Source of the DNA: Branchiostoma floridae
Lineage: Eukaryota; Chordata; Leptocardii; Amphioxiformes; Branchiostomatidae
DNA length: 64,000 bases
Reading direction: 5' to 3'
Assembly: GCF_000003815.2 (NCBI RefSeq)
Contig: NC_049997.1
Coordinates: 4,283,477-4,347,476 of the forward strand
Part shown: positions 22,608 to 34,666 of the stretch, in pieces
How the letters are laid out: every line of letters starts with the position of its first letter
How positions within the stretch are numbered: the first letter of the stretch is position 1
Position numbers and translations under genes: made by a program
Notes under the pieces: model-generated
The model's input: only the letters and a program-made list of their open reading frames with translations
Told to the model about the DNA's origin: nothing
The model's database searches: none

Positions 22608-22876
22608 ACACACGCACACACACACATACACGCGCGCACACACACACACACACAAGCACACACACATACACACACACGCGCACACACACACACACACACA
22701 AGCACACACGCATACACACACACGCGCACACACACACACATACACGCGCACATACACACACATACACAAACACACATACACAAAAACACACTCACACACG
22801 AACACACACACACATGCACACACACACACACACACACGCGCACACACACAGGCACACACACACACACACACACATA
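22608..22876. repeat. (CA)n microsatellite with CGCG interruptions
   Basis: About 270 bp of almost unbroken alternating purine-pyrimidine: CACACA with CGCGCA, CATACA and rare AAG or GGC interruptions. The long Cys/Val frames on the minus strand and the His/Thr frame on the plus strand are translations of this tract. Confidence 0.95.
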
Positions 22877-23429
22877 AGATTAGCCAATAGTCGCACATTG
22901 CCTTAGATATACAATGACTGCATCCATTTCTCATAGAAAAGAACTTACAAAAACATATCATTGAACATGGAGATAACAACTTAATCTTGGTTAGATCTAG
23001 TATGCAAGGCTTGTATGCACTCTTAAATCCACAACCCTTACGGCATGTGACATGTACGAGACGAAAATGCACATCAATCAACGGCACTTTATGGCCCTTA
23101 TGGGACCGCCGTGTTCAGTGATGCTGTCATCACCAGGGAATACCATCGCCGAGAGGATCCTCTTCAAAGGCGAGAGATGTCAGTGCAAGGTATGTCATTA
23201 ACCTGCCAGAACCTACTGTACAGGAAGGTAAACCGGAATCTGAATCTGCGCAGAATTTGATTTTTAAGTCCTGGTAGAACATCCGTAAAACATTCTTAAG
23301 TATTTAATTTAGAAACCGACAATATTTACTCATAGCATTACCGGTAGAACCATTTTTATTGCACGAGCTATTTGGGCTACGTAATATTACGTTGCTAGAA
23401 CGTAATATACCATAGAATTTCAGTGCACT
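22877..23429. other. Non-coding stretch, nothing recognised
   Basis: No exon or repeat recognised. Confidence 0.45.
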
Positions 23430-24135
23430 GAGAATGTAAGTAAAATCTATGTAAAGCATTAATGACAAAAATTGCAACCCTAACACTTGCTTATAGATTG
23501 TGCCTTAACATCTAACCGTAACTGAAGCAAAGTGGGTTAACCGCTGTGTGTACATAGAAGGTTAAAGAATTTACATATTTCTGTAAAGGCATTGGTACAA
23601 AAAACTTATTGAAGCACGCGTAAAGCATTATGAAAAATCTACGTGAAGCATACCTTTAAAAGAAAGAAAGAAAGACAGCATTTACTTCTTTAAAGCTTGG
23701 ACTTAATTATTTGTTGCACGGGCTAAAACCAAGCGTGTAGGCCACTAAGAGGAAAATATAGGATTAGACCTCACACATTTCTGTGAAATTATCGAAAACA
23801 TTGTAAAGTCTACGTGAAGCATGCGTTCAATGAAAAAAATTGCAACATTTACTTTTGCTTCAAGCTTATGATTTATAATTTTTTTTGGCATGAACTGAAA
23901 CCAAGCGGGTAGGTCATTGTGCAGAAAATGAAGGATTATACCTCATACATTCCTGTAAAGGCATTAACACTATAAGATTATTTCAGTCATTGTAAAGTAT
24001 ATTTAAAGCGTACGTTTAAAGAAAAGGGGCAGCGTTCACATTTGTTCAGGGCTTGGCTTACTGAAACCAAGCGTGTGCGGAAAATGAAGAGTTAGACCTC
24101 ACATATTTCTGTAAAGACATGCCACGCGATAACAT
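23430..24135. repeat. Tandem array, four units of about 160-200 bp
   Basis: The landmarks ATTTCTGTAAAGGCATT (near 23574, 23774, 23946, 24103), GTAAAGTCTACGTGAAGCAT and AAACCAAGCGTGTAGG recur in the same order. It is strongly diverged and unrelated to the arrays at 15.5-17.7 and 25.7-27.3 kb. Confidence 0.75.
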
Positions 24136-24511
24136 TACCCAAGGGTGCTATTAGGCAGAGCTGGAAAATGCATTCACACTTTGCAGAACATGTAGGTTAA
24201 CGGGGCATGTATGAAAAGTCATCACCGTGAATTTTCGTCTGTTTCATGCATAATCTGCGCGCGTCAGGCCGTGGATGGCATGCATGATGCGGTTATGATG
24301 ATGTCATGATGTCATGAAGACATCGAGGTGAAAAGGCCCCTGTCAGCAAATACCTCTTAATCAAATATATTGGGTACATTGAGGCCCATCATCTTTCAGG
24401 TAGACCGTAGTTTGGATTACTTACAACGTTCTATCTGCTTTGAATCACGCGAGAGAGTACAAAAGTCTTTGAAGCTGTATCCCACAATTGTTGTATTTGA
24501 AGCTATCCACG
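24136..24511. other. Non-coding stretch, nothing recognised
   Basis: A short ATGATGTCATGATGTCATGA simple repeat lies near 24297-24317. Confidence 0.5.
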
Positions 24512-24713
24512 TAACGCTAGTTCACCTTTATCCGTGGGGTAACCTTTAACCGCTGTTTTAAAAATCAGCATATTTAGGGCTATCATGCGGACGTAATGTG
24601 ACTTCAAAGTGGTGTATTTTGAAAATATTACAGTTTGAATTGATATCCCCCTGGGTGCTGTTTTCAAAAACAACGGATATATGTTACTCACGGATAAAGG
24701 TGAACTAGCGTTA
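24512..24713. mobile_element. TIR MITE, TAACGCTAGTTCACC family, copy 1
   Basis: The left end TAACGCTAGTTCACCTTTAT and the right end ATAAAGGTGAACTAGCGTTA are perfect inverted repeats. The element is 202 bp. A second copy lies in intron 1 of the receptor gene at 45692-45910. Confidence 0.9.
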
Positions 24714-25689
24714 TAGCACATTATTATTGGGACCAATAGGAAACTGTCTTCTTTAAGGTTATTTACCTGTTGCTGTTTTTACAATTAAGGTCCGGGTCCT
24801 AATCTTGCAATTAGCTTGTTATCGTTATTGACATCATGGCCAAAGAGGCTAAAGACATCTAAATGAGTATCCTCATATTGATTTATATTCCAAAATTTAC
24901 GAGGATGTCTACATATTTTAAAACAGCAAGCAGACATCTGTAATGCCCCTCAAAACCCGTAATAACCCATGCAGGGCCCCCTTCCATCCATTTTGTTTTT
25001 CCGATAAATTCCATCTATCTTTTAAATGACCGCAGCTGTTTGGAGCCCGCCCGGTTGATAGGTTTTATCGACAGCTTCTCGTGGCGGAGTGATGCCTATG
25101 CGCGACCGCGTGTGCCTATTGCGAGCTCCCGTTAACTGTCCTCGTTGAAATGCACTGATGCACGCTTTACTATATGCGATATAATAGAACTTCTATCAAA
25201 AATCATAGAACCTCCATCGTCAAAATAGATATACACCGTTGCATGTTTTAGGATATTTAGTGTGATAGAACTTCTATAGAACCTCTAACGTTATTCAAGA
25301 TAAAACAAATATATGTCATTGATGTGTGATCTAAAAAGATTTAAGCCAAAAAAGCAAAATTCCGTTTAAAACAAAACATCTATCGTTTAAATACCTGTTA
25401 TTTGTTGAACGGCTTGGTAGTGTTTATGACAATGGAAACATTACTTTCATCATAAAACATCTCGTATGCAAATTGTTTCATGAAAATATATATTATTCAA
25501 CAAACACCTATGGTGCAATCTGCAAAACATTTATACAAAGTCATATCATTTCGCTAGTCTGTTGTTTATAAATACGGCAAAATATTTTGGAGAGTCAGGA
25601 CGTATGAATAAATTGCTATGATATTGAACGCTTTTTCTTACACAAATAAACACCTCTATGAACAAACTCTCCTCATTCTTAATTTGAGA
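24714..25689. other. Non-coding stretch, nothing recognised
   Basis: A local repeat of ATAGAACTTCTATCAAAA-like sequence near 25188-25290 is the only structure noticed. Confidence 0.45.
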
Positions 25690-27340
25690 AGATTCAGTTA
25701 TATTAGTGCAGCATATCATGACGTGGTTGCCTGCTCCCATTGTTGCCAAATAGAAAACCAAGTGTTAGCATCTGGTGTCAACAGAAGATTTAACTTCCCG
25801 GAACCGTATGGTTGACGGGGTAACCACAATTGAGTAAAAGCGTAACAGTAACATGACTTGCCTTCTGTCTGACACCTCACTTTGGCACTTTTCCATGATA
25901 CTGGAGGTCCCCTATGGTGTTGGATGTGGTAACATTCGTGGCACAGTGTCAACATACGATTTAAATTCCCGGAACTGCTCGGGTGACTGGGTAACTACAA
26001 TTTAGTGTCAACGTAACACAAGTTTGATGAACTTGCCTTCTGTCGGACATCTTACTTTGGCACATTTCATCGATAGTGGAGGCCCCTTGTTGTGTTGTAA
26101 CAGTCGTTGCACAGTGTCAACGTACGATTTAGATTCCCGGAACTGCTCAGGCGACAGGGTTATTACAATTGAGTGCCAACGTGAAATGACTTTGACGAGG
26201 TCGCATTCAGTCGGACACCTTACTGTGGCACTTTTCCATGATATGATGCAACATTTGTTGCACAATCTCAACATACGGTTTGAATTCCCGGAACTGCTCG
26301 GTTGAATGGGTAACTACAATTGAGTGCCACCGTAACATGAGCTTGATGAGGTTGCCTTCTGTCTGACACCTTACACTGACTGGCACTTGTCCACGATCTT
26401 GGAGGCCCCCTATGATGTTGTAGCATTCGTTGCACAGTGTCAACGTATGATTTGAATTCCCGGAACTGCTCGGGTGATTGGGTAACTACAATTTCCTAAC
26501 ATGAGTTTGAAGAGGTTTCCTTCTGTTACTGAGATTTTTTTTCTCTGGCAACAGCCCAGGATCCTGTAGGTCTCTTGTGATGTTGTTTTATGCTTTGTAA
26601 TACAGCGTCAACGGAAGATTATATTCCCGGAATCGCAAAGGTGACACAAATTGAGTGAAAACGTAACATGAGTTTGAAGAGGTTACCTTCTGTCGGGCAC
26701 CTTACCCTAGCACTTTTCCACGATCCAGGAGGCCTCTATGATGTTATAGCATTCGTTGCACAGTGTCAACATACGGTTTAAATTCCAGGAACTGCACGGG
26801 TGACTGAGTAACTACAATTGGGTGCCGTCGTTACATGAGTTTGAAGAGGTTGCGTTCTGTTACGGAGGTTTTTTTTTTCAAATCTCTGGCAACAGCCCAG
26901 GATCCTGTAGGTCTCTTGTGATGTCGTTGTATGCGTTGTAATACAGTGTCAACGGAAGATTAGATTCCCGGAACCGCATAGGTAACGGGGTAACCACAAC
27001 TGAGTGCAGATTTAACTTGAGTTTGGTGGCGTCTTAACTTCTTTCTTAAGCACATTTTCACAATTTGTCCTTGAGATTATTTTACTTCTTCATTTGTTAA
27101 CTTGGATTGTTTCACTATCCCGGAGGTCCCCTATGTCTATGTTGTAACATGTGTTTTACAACAGTGTCAACATGAGGTGTAAATTCCCGCAATCGCATGG
27201 GTGCACGGTACCCATGATTAAGTGCAGATGTAACATGTGTTTGATGAAGTTGCCTTCTGCCACTATGTGTCTTTCTCTGGCACCATTCCACAATCCAGAA
27301 GGTCTCAAGCGATGTTGTAACATGTGTTATACAATGTTTT
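25690..27340. repeat. Tandem array, nine to ten units of about 170 bp
   Basis: CAGTGTCAAC-type landmarks recur near 25775, 25944, 26112, 26262, 26433, 26602, 26761, 26944, 27161 and 27335. Each is followed by ATTCCCGGAACTGC, a GTAACTACAATTGAGTGC block, CATGAGTTTGAAGAGGTTGC and ACTTTTCCACGATCC. The spacing is mostly 150-183 bp, with one unit stretched to 217. Five or more short frames on both strands (for example 26008-26274) are translations of the repeat. Confidence 0.9.
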
Positions 27341-29659
27341 GCCTAATCAAGTGCTCAGTACTTGAATGTCTCAAACTTGGATATATGCCAACGTTTGCTT
27401 TGATATATATTAAGTCTCCCAATACGATACTATTTGGCCTAATGAAATGTTTCCTTTTATATCATTGGAATGTATAATTCAAATCCGCTTGAATATGTAA
27501 GATGGGATTCAGGGTTGAAGTCTCTGATTTGGTACAGAAAAGTATATATATATATATTATATATATTTGACATGGTTTCACACAGACCTGAAAATAAGTG
27601 CCCCCACCCCTTACTCATTGGTACTAAATATGTCAGACCACCGTTGGCAAAGTTGATACAGGTAGTAAGTATCCACTAAGTAATTATCGAAGTCTTTTCA
27701 TATTCATGTTATACGTGAAAATAGTACAAACTACATCTGTCCCGTTATGATAGAATTGAAGGGGAGCCAACATGTAGAGGTGAACAACTCAGCTTCCTCT
27801 CCATCGTGATGGTAAAGTTGATAGACAAATAAAAATTAGTCAATGGATTTTGTTTGGCCGTTATCTTTTTTTGGTGATTTCTCGACCTAATTTAAATATG
27901 GTTCAATCTCATTTGAATGAGGAAAATGCTGCGAACACTTGATATGATTTTTTTTCTGACCGAGGATGTGGTCATTTTGCACCATATATGTACGTCTTTG
28001 TATCAGCACATGCATTTTGAATAATATATTCACTCATTTTCCGGCGTAGTTCTCTAGGGACAATAGACCTGTGCTCATTTTTCTTTCCTACAGGTTTGAA
28101 TCTTGATAACATAAATGTTTAAATGTGCCAAGATAATAGCCTCAAAGAATAATTGATGACTGTTAAGTATTGATGACTTGTAAGTAGAAATATCCAACCT
28201 TGATTGTAACTTTTTTTTCTTCACTTTCTGGTCGATCTTTATGCATGTATGGCCTGCCCATCATCGCTAGGCTTTTAACTGCAAATACATATTTCACATA
28301 TGATAATACAATTGACATTGACAATCTATGAAAAGCATATTAATATACATTACACGTCTCCAATTACAAGTAAGTAAGTTATTGATTTACGTCCGCTTTA
28401 AGAGTGGTATTGATGTAATAGGAAGACGAATATCAAATGCCCAATATACCCGTACTAAGAGGTCAAAGTCAAGGTCACAGCTAATATTGCTGTCAACTAT
28501 CGCATTCCGTTTTGTTCAAAATGTGTTTTGTAGTGTAGATGTATTCGAGCCGCAATGACGTCTGGTATGTTTTAGCACTCTCAATATAGTAATTTTTTAC
28601 TGCTTTAGCAGTGATTTAGTAATCATAACATTGGTATGATCCTTCCCGCGGTCGGGCTTGTACCTCGGGTGATACGGAATACCCGAATACCCGTTTCAGC
28701 AAGAATTGTAATCATTGTTTTGCTTCAAACGCTACCCGAGGATACTTTTGGGGCCCAGGAATCGAGCGATCTAAAGCATAACAAGGCTGAACGCCATCCA
28801 GGGTAGTAGAAATCAATTCAAAATTGGTCCTCAAAACAAGTGTAATTACCATTACGAAGAAAAAGCCATAAGTATTTGCCCCTGCTTGTAGATTACATTA
28901 TTATCAACGCTGCCTGTGAGTCTGTGTAATGTATTTGTCACCTTTACGAATAGATAAATAAATAAGACTGATCACATAAGACTGCGATCGGCACAATGCA
29001 TTTACATCCTACTTAAAACGTATAAAAACTGTCACATTTTTACGCAGGCACCTAATTATACTATGGAGCATGTTCTACTTTAAGTCCCTTCCATTAAATA
29101 TGTCACATTCAATACGCATAGGTTACTTGATAATATTCTGAACTACGACGCTAAGAAGAGAACGATTCCCATTGGTGTGAATTGATTGAAACTAATGAAT
29201 CAGAACCAGCCTGGTAATGATTTACGCTGTCATATCCATGTCATAACTTTGCACTTATGAAGAGCAAATCAGCCTAGTGGAAAAGTAATTGTAAAATTAA
29301 AATGTTGATGATCAGCCCTGCAGAAGAGAAATGCAAAAAAAATGCAAAACATATGCTGAGAAATAGAAAACGGCCATCTCATTCCTGCATTGAATTCCCA
29401 GCATATTTATCATAATGGTTGGCGCAAAACAAAGTAATAATAAAATTCGTAAAATAAAACTAGTATGAAGGTAGGGACGGCTACAAGACACGTCAACTAC
29501 ATGGGCAGAAAGTTAGCTTAAAGGTCCAAGAAAGGCCCCTTTAAATGTTATTTCATTCCCTGTCTACAAATTCCTCCCAGCACGCACACGCTTGTTGAAC
29601 ATGACAGCCAAAATATCAAAATAAGGAATGAAACAAGGGGTAAACAAGGAATGAAACAA
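27341..29659. other. Non-coding stretch, nothing recognised
   Basis: A short (TA)n tract lies near 27543-27568. No supported exon. Confidence 0.45.
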
Positions 29660-29800
29660 GGGCTTTCTTCCAGATCACTGACGAAAACTGCTGGATCACA
29701 GTTGAAACGTCTGACCGTTTCCAAAACCATATCCAGTTGCTTGAGACGTTGAGTAACTACTTTTTGGTGTATCTTATTACCTGGATGTCTAACTTATATC
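29660..29800 (+). mobile_element. Solo arm of the hammerhead-bearing repeat
   Basis: Matches one arm of the 1489-1965 element: CTTCCAGATC..., GAAACGTCTGACCGTTTCCA, AACCATATCCAGTTGCTTGA, TAACTACTTTTTGGTGTATC, then TTATTACCTGGATGTCTAAC. The last block is also found, inverted, just outside the left arm at 1468-1490. No inverted partner lies nearby. Confidence 0.8.
29674..29715 (+). ncRNA. Hammerhead-ribozyme-like motif, third copy
   Basis: The core CUGACGA is at 29678-29684, with an extra A at 29685 and stem II AACUG / CAGUU (86-90 with 29699-29703). This stem II has a sequence different from the first two copies but still pairs, which is covariation. GAA follows, then ACGU, the cleavage C at 29711, and UGAC. 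Stem I is weaker, with three pairs (UCA/UGA) and then an A-C mismatch. Confidence 0.6.
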
Positions 29801-31234
29801 GGCGTAAGGGGTAAATACTTAATACCCATATTGTGTAAAGTATTTGTGATCTTGTTCCATTTGTTTCGCTGCGCTTTGCATCCTTGCTGCTCTTTTACCT
29901 CCCGTAGCTTCCGAGCCTATGCAAGGGAGTCTAATTCTCTGATATTCCTCATGAAATGTTGTTATTGACTTAATTTTACTACTGCTAAGGTAATATCAAC
30001 AGAAGTCTAATCACACAACGCATCATTGATCTCTCATAATGACAGCGTTGACTTTGCTAAAGATTGCCAATTATTCTGTGATGTAGAATCCACCGGAGAC
30101 AGTTTTAACGAGAGGATAACTTCTTAAGCAACGTTATGGAAGACGTCGCTATTGAAGTATAATCCTCCAGGAATTTACCACACACGAGCAGAAGATTAGC
30201 CTACTAATCAAATCAATGCGCGTGGGAAAACTGCGGTAAAACCTCATCACCGTGGGTTAGCGTAGGCGGATGGATCTCTTGAGTCCTAAAATAATTCCCG
30301 TCTGAGAGCGAGCGGTAAATAGGTCAACCAGATCGGACTGGTTCGTGACAAAAATGATTAAATCACCCGTTCGATATCTCAGAGGAAAGTGGCAATGTAT
30401 TTCCCATGAGTCGTTTACAGTGTTGCACTTTTTCCCGTGAAAAATGTATTCAGCAAATGCGCCTCTGCAGTCACCAAAATGTTACAAGGAGGCTCAACTC
30501 TATATAATGTATTTACAAGCATACTCATTGGTGTCATAGTGACAGTATCCAAATGGACAAAGTTGTTTCGATTTGGCCACCGACGACCCGTTATCTATAT
30601 GGTATATATGCTCATTAAGCACAAAATGTCATTGAGATCTATCCAAAACCTTTATAGTTATGTTATTCACACGAGCACGTACAGACCGTATAAAAAGTCA
30701 TGTTATTATAGAAACGCAATTATTATTTTCCAGCAAACGGTGTATAATAATAATCCTATGATCCACATACACGCCTGTCCTTAAAGGAATTAAGCCTGCT
30801 AATTTGTCGGGATTTATGTTTTCACACGTAATTTTCGACATGATTGCATTTACTTTCCTTTTAGATATCCTTTAATGCGGTTGGTAATATTAAAGTATTG
30901 ACAGTGACAGCATTACAAATTGGATACCCCGCCATAGATGAAACATTTCTTAAGCGTGCCATGTATTATTACGGAGGCATATCTCCTGTGGAAATGAATT
31001 TTTCATATATAATTTGTCAAGGACAATATGCAATAAATATGCATAAATTTTCCTGTTGACATTCCACAAAGCAGGTGACTCCCATAATTGTTTTTACTTG
31101 ACGAGAACATTGAGTAACGACATAATGATAATATCAATATTATAATTACCATGTGTGTCATATGGATACGGTGATATTAGCTTGCTTTAGTAGTTAAAGG
31201 TTTATTGATCGATGACTTACAATATAAAAGTTTC
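29801..31234. other. Non-coding stretch, nothing recognised
   Basis: A 115-residue frame at 30437-30784 has no domain, and its composition looks non-coding. Confidence 0.4.
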
Positions 31235-31440
31235 TGAAGTCGTGGGAAAGGCACTACTTCCTCACATAACTCAGTTGAAAATGAGTACCTAGCTTCAATT
31301 AGGGATGGATAGGACGTAATAAAGTCTTTGTGTTTTTGGAAAGCCACTCTTCAAGTATATAAAAGATCCTATCACACTTACAAAATAGATGAAAGATCTT
31401 TCCCCACCGCGATCGATGTGAGTGGATCAAATATTATGCT
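31235..31440 (+). mobile_element. SINE family A, diverged body without head
   Basis: Shares GGGAAAGGCACT-ACTTCCTCAC, TCAGTTGAAAATGAGTACC and GGATAGGACGT with the SINE at 427-870. The tRNA-like head is missing. Confidence 0.65.
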
Positions 31441-32689
31441 ACAATTTTAAGACTTTATGTCCGTACCCAAAATAAAGCGTATACCAACAAGGTATCGATA
31501 AGTCCTCTGATCCTTATCAATGACCTTAAGTCCGGATCTGGATCTTATGTGTGACAGCAAATGGTCAAAGGTGCTTGGCAGTCGGTATCGGCCCCCGTCT
31601 CGGATGAGGGAAGGCCGGTGGGCTCTGATGTAAATGGCCTCTTCCACTCCGTCAAATCTTGCATGCCTCACGCAGGTAGTACATTATGTTAAAAATGCAA
31701 TGTTACGCCTTAATGCAGAAGAAAAAGTAACGAAAATATGCTCGTGTGGTTAAAATTTAAATACCAATGAAATACCTTATTGCTTCAGAAGAGGTCAAGG
31801 TTGTCTAATTTAGTCCGAAGAGTTTCGATCTAACCTTAGTAATGACAGTTAAGCGTCCACTTAAGTGTCACTTAGTAACCTTTCTATGCTGGCAACTCTC
31901 AGATTAGCCCTTAGCTTCGGTACTTCGCCCTTCCTTAATAACTGATCAAGTCTCTACTTGAGCAACCGCTAAACGATGTCCATATCTAGAGAGAGCACAT
32001 TTTAAAGCAATCGTCTCTTGGAGATACTTATCTCTTTACGGGCACACTAAAAGGTTTGAACCAAATCCCGACACTCCTTTGATTGACAGCAGGCATGAGA
32101 AAAGGTCGTTAGGGCAATGATTTTGAAAATCTAGAGGACTTCCGCTGTCGTTCAACGATACACATCTGTGGCGCACAAGCAATTAGAACTTTGACTAATG
32201 GCTAATTTTCTTAAGTGAAAGTACTTCTGGTGTGTTCACATGCGTCTTGTGAGATGTTAAGGAGGCTTGAGGGAGAGATTCCTTTCGAGATAACCAGGAA
32301 AGATCGCGCACTTGAGCGTTGTTGTTTGATTTGAAATGGCTTTTGATACAGTGGGACCTGAATAAAACTGCATACAGAATACATGTGGGCATTTAGTTCC
32401 CTTAGACTACGCTCGGCTATAAATAAGGGTATCCTTAAATGTGTGAGTAGAGTATAATTTAGGGCCAATTAACTGATACATGAATAACAGACATGAAAAT
32501 GAATTAAGAAAAATATTCCCATCGAAATTTTGTTGTTCTGTTTTTGTCTTTCATGAATTTTTTATTTTCTTGTTCGCCACGTATTTTCCAAAAATTTGAC
32601 TTATCGGAGAGGAGGGCAGTAAGGCAGACAGCACAATTAATGGCTCGTTCTTTATAATGACAACAAAGGCAAATTCGCAAAGAACAAAT
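31441..32689. other. Non-coding stretch, nothing recognised
   Basis: Short minus-strand frames at 31447-31671 and 32195-32698 carry no recognisable domain. Confidence 0.4.
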
Positions 32690-33227
32690 TACGCTCATAC
32701 AGACTGTTCAAATCCACCTACAACGAAGAAGAGTACCTTAGAATTCCGAACGAACGACAAGAACTACAATAACCAAACTGCGACTCAGCTGCCACAAACT
32801 CCGTGTTGAATCAGGGAGGCACAACCGCACACCTCTGGAGCAAAGAATCTGTCAGTTTTGTAACATGAACAAGGTCGAAGATGAAGCCCACTTTTTATTA
32901 GATTGTAGTTTATATAGTAATGATAGAAGTATTCTTTTTAGCTTTATTATAGGAAAGTTCCCTCGCTTTGAATCTTTGTCTAGTGTTGAAAAATTCATTT
33001 TTCTTATGAGGTTTGATCAAACGACATTATACAAAATCATCTCAAGCTACATATTCAACATTACTAAGAAACGAGAAGAAGCCGAACAAATGTATTAGAC
33101 TAGTTTTAGAATCCATGTTTTAGAAACCATGTGTACTGCATTACTACCTTTTGTATCTATATGCCTGTACTTAGCCCGATATACGATAGGGCATGAATGT
33201 GCAATAAAGGCTATTATTATTATTATA
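32690..33227 (+). mobile_element. LINE ORF2 C-terminus and 3' end
   Basis: The translation reads TKLRLSCHKLRVESGRH, then TPLEQRICQFCNMNKVEDEA and HFLLDCSLY. This is the C-terminal Arg/His-rich segment and the intact C-x2-C-x9-H-x4-C finger of a non-LTR retrotransposon reverse-transcriptase protein. A frameshift separates an upstream piece (KSTYNEEEYLRIPNE). The frame stops at 33098 after ITKKREEAEQMY. The 3' untranslated part ends in GCAATAAAGG plus (TAT)n. It is 5' truncated and dead. Confidence 0.85.
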
Positions 33228-33424
33228 ATGCCACCTGAAATCCTTGACAATCCCCCTTTTCCTTGAACATTTGGGCCGGTCTCGACATTTTTTAAAGATA
33301 ATGTTGATGCAAATCCAGATATAAATCGTCTGTACTATAAAAACAGGCGCTAATTGATTCATTCAAGTACACCTTGTCCTTCTTGCATTAAGTAAACTTT
33401 TTGAATTCTCTTCAACATCTGCTA
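33228..33424. other. Short non-coding spacer
   Basis: Nothing recognised. Confidence 0.4.
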
Positions 33425-33580
33425 AGTGTCACTGACGAAAGGTATTGAAAAAATACCTTTCTTGGGAAATTTAAAGGCACTACTTCCTCACTTATTAAAA
33501 GGTATTGAAAAAACGTCTGACCGTTTCCAAACTCATAACTCGTAACAACAATTTTGCGTATGTTATCACTTGGATGTGTC
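33425..33580 (+). mobile_element. Hammerhead-family arm interrupted by a SINE-like insertion
   Basis: The flanks GTGTCACTGACGAAAGG (33427-33443) and CGTCTGACCGTTTCCAAAC (from 33514) belong to the hammerhead-bearing repeat. Between them, the 16-bp string AAAGGTATTGAAAAAA occurs twice (33438-33453 and 33498-33513). It brackets 44 bp that resemble the SINE body (CTTGGGAAA..., GGCACTACTTCCTCAC). Stem II and the GAA core are not intact, so this copy should be catalytically dead. Confidence 0.65.
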
Positions 33581-33739
33581 ACAGGAGTGAAATGATAGAA
33601 CATTTATTATAGTTATATATCAATGAACCGTCATTTCCTCTCAGCAGAAGTGTAAATGCGTTCCCATTTTACCCCCACCGTGTAATTATTCCTTGGAAAT
33701 GTTACATGTCAATGGGCAAGTATATGTATCGTCGAATCA

Positions 33740-34662
33740 TAAATTTGAGGCTTTTGAGGCCCTCCACTTCTAAGTCCTCTAACTCTTGAACAACGTGCCG
33801 TAGGGCCACCAAATTTACAGGACATGATATCAACATAATATCTGATAAGTATATGACGTCTGACGTTACGTTGACGTAAAATGACGTAATTATGACGTCA
33901 TCAATTTGATTATATTGGCCGGACCCATGAAAAAAGGGTATTCTCAGAAAACTTCAAGTTATACTACAAAAATGTAACAACAAGTGCAGATAGAATATTA
34001 ATGTTTATTACGACTTGTATTGCCAATAGCAACATCGATGACGTCATAATGACGTCATAAAATGACGTCATGCACATCTAAGATACGAGTTAGGCTCCGC
34101 CATATTATATCCACTACCTTCAATTTTTAAAAGTACTTTTTTTGCAATAAATAATCACAAAGGGCAATGGAAATAAACTAAATTAATTCATTTTGGATGT
34201 TTTTTGATGAAAAAATACCAGGTAGTTTAAGTTTAAGTTTTAAATTTTAAGGAATAATTAGCTTGTTATTCTTGATCTGGCCATTCGGTCCGCCATCTTG
34301 GATTTTGGGCTGATGACGTCATCAAATTAGCATAATTTATGCATATATAATTATGAAAGATATGATAAATAATATAAGATTTTATTTATGTAATAAAATA
34401 GCAGTAATATAGCAAATAAATGTTAAAAATACATTGTTAAAACCAAAAATAGTGATTTTTGGCAAAACTGCCTGTCAGCAAACGGTTGCCATGGCAACAC
34501 GAAAAAAATGGAAAATTTGTCAAACTTCGTAAAATTGTTGCCAACAATATTTTAGGAAAACTCACCAAATTTGGTGGCTTTAGCGTAAGGCGTTCTGGCG
34601 TTATAGGACATCGAAGTTGGCGCGGGCCTCAAAAGCCCCCCCCCCCCCCGGTCTGAATAGGG
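33740..34662. mobile_element. Long repeat with a piggyBac-like right end and TGACGTCA cluster
   Basis: The right end GTCTGAATAGGG is followed by TTAA (34663-34666), the same terminus as the complete element at 53096-53476. The left part (TTTGAGGCTTTTGAGGCCCTCC) is a diverged inverted counterpart of GGGCCTCAAAAGCCCC near the right end, but the extreme left terminus is missing or decayed. The interior holds five TGACGTCA palindromes (33889-34075 and 34315) and a CCGCCAT-CTTGG motif shared with 53870-54190. A run of C lies at about 34637-34650. Confidence 0.6.
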
Positions 34663-34666
34663 TTAA

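Noticed and set aside
22602-23087. 161-residue minus-strand frame rich in Cys and Val
   Set aside because: It is a translation of the (CA)n microsatellite with a short flank.
25716-26443. Series of short frames with recurring Cys/His patterns, resembling zinc-finger repeats
   Set aside because: They arise from the 170-bp tandem array on both strands. Spacing is set by the DNA period and frames shift between units.
34315-34322. Promoter of a nearby gene, from the TGACGTCA motif
   Set aside because: It sits inside a dispersed repeat and no gene start lies nearby.
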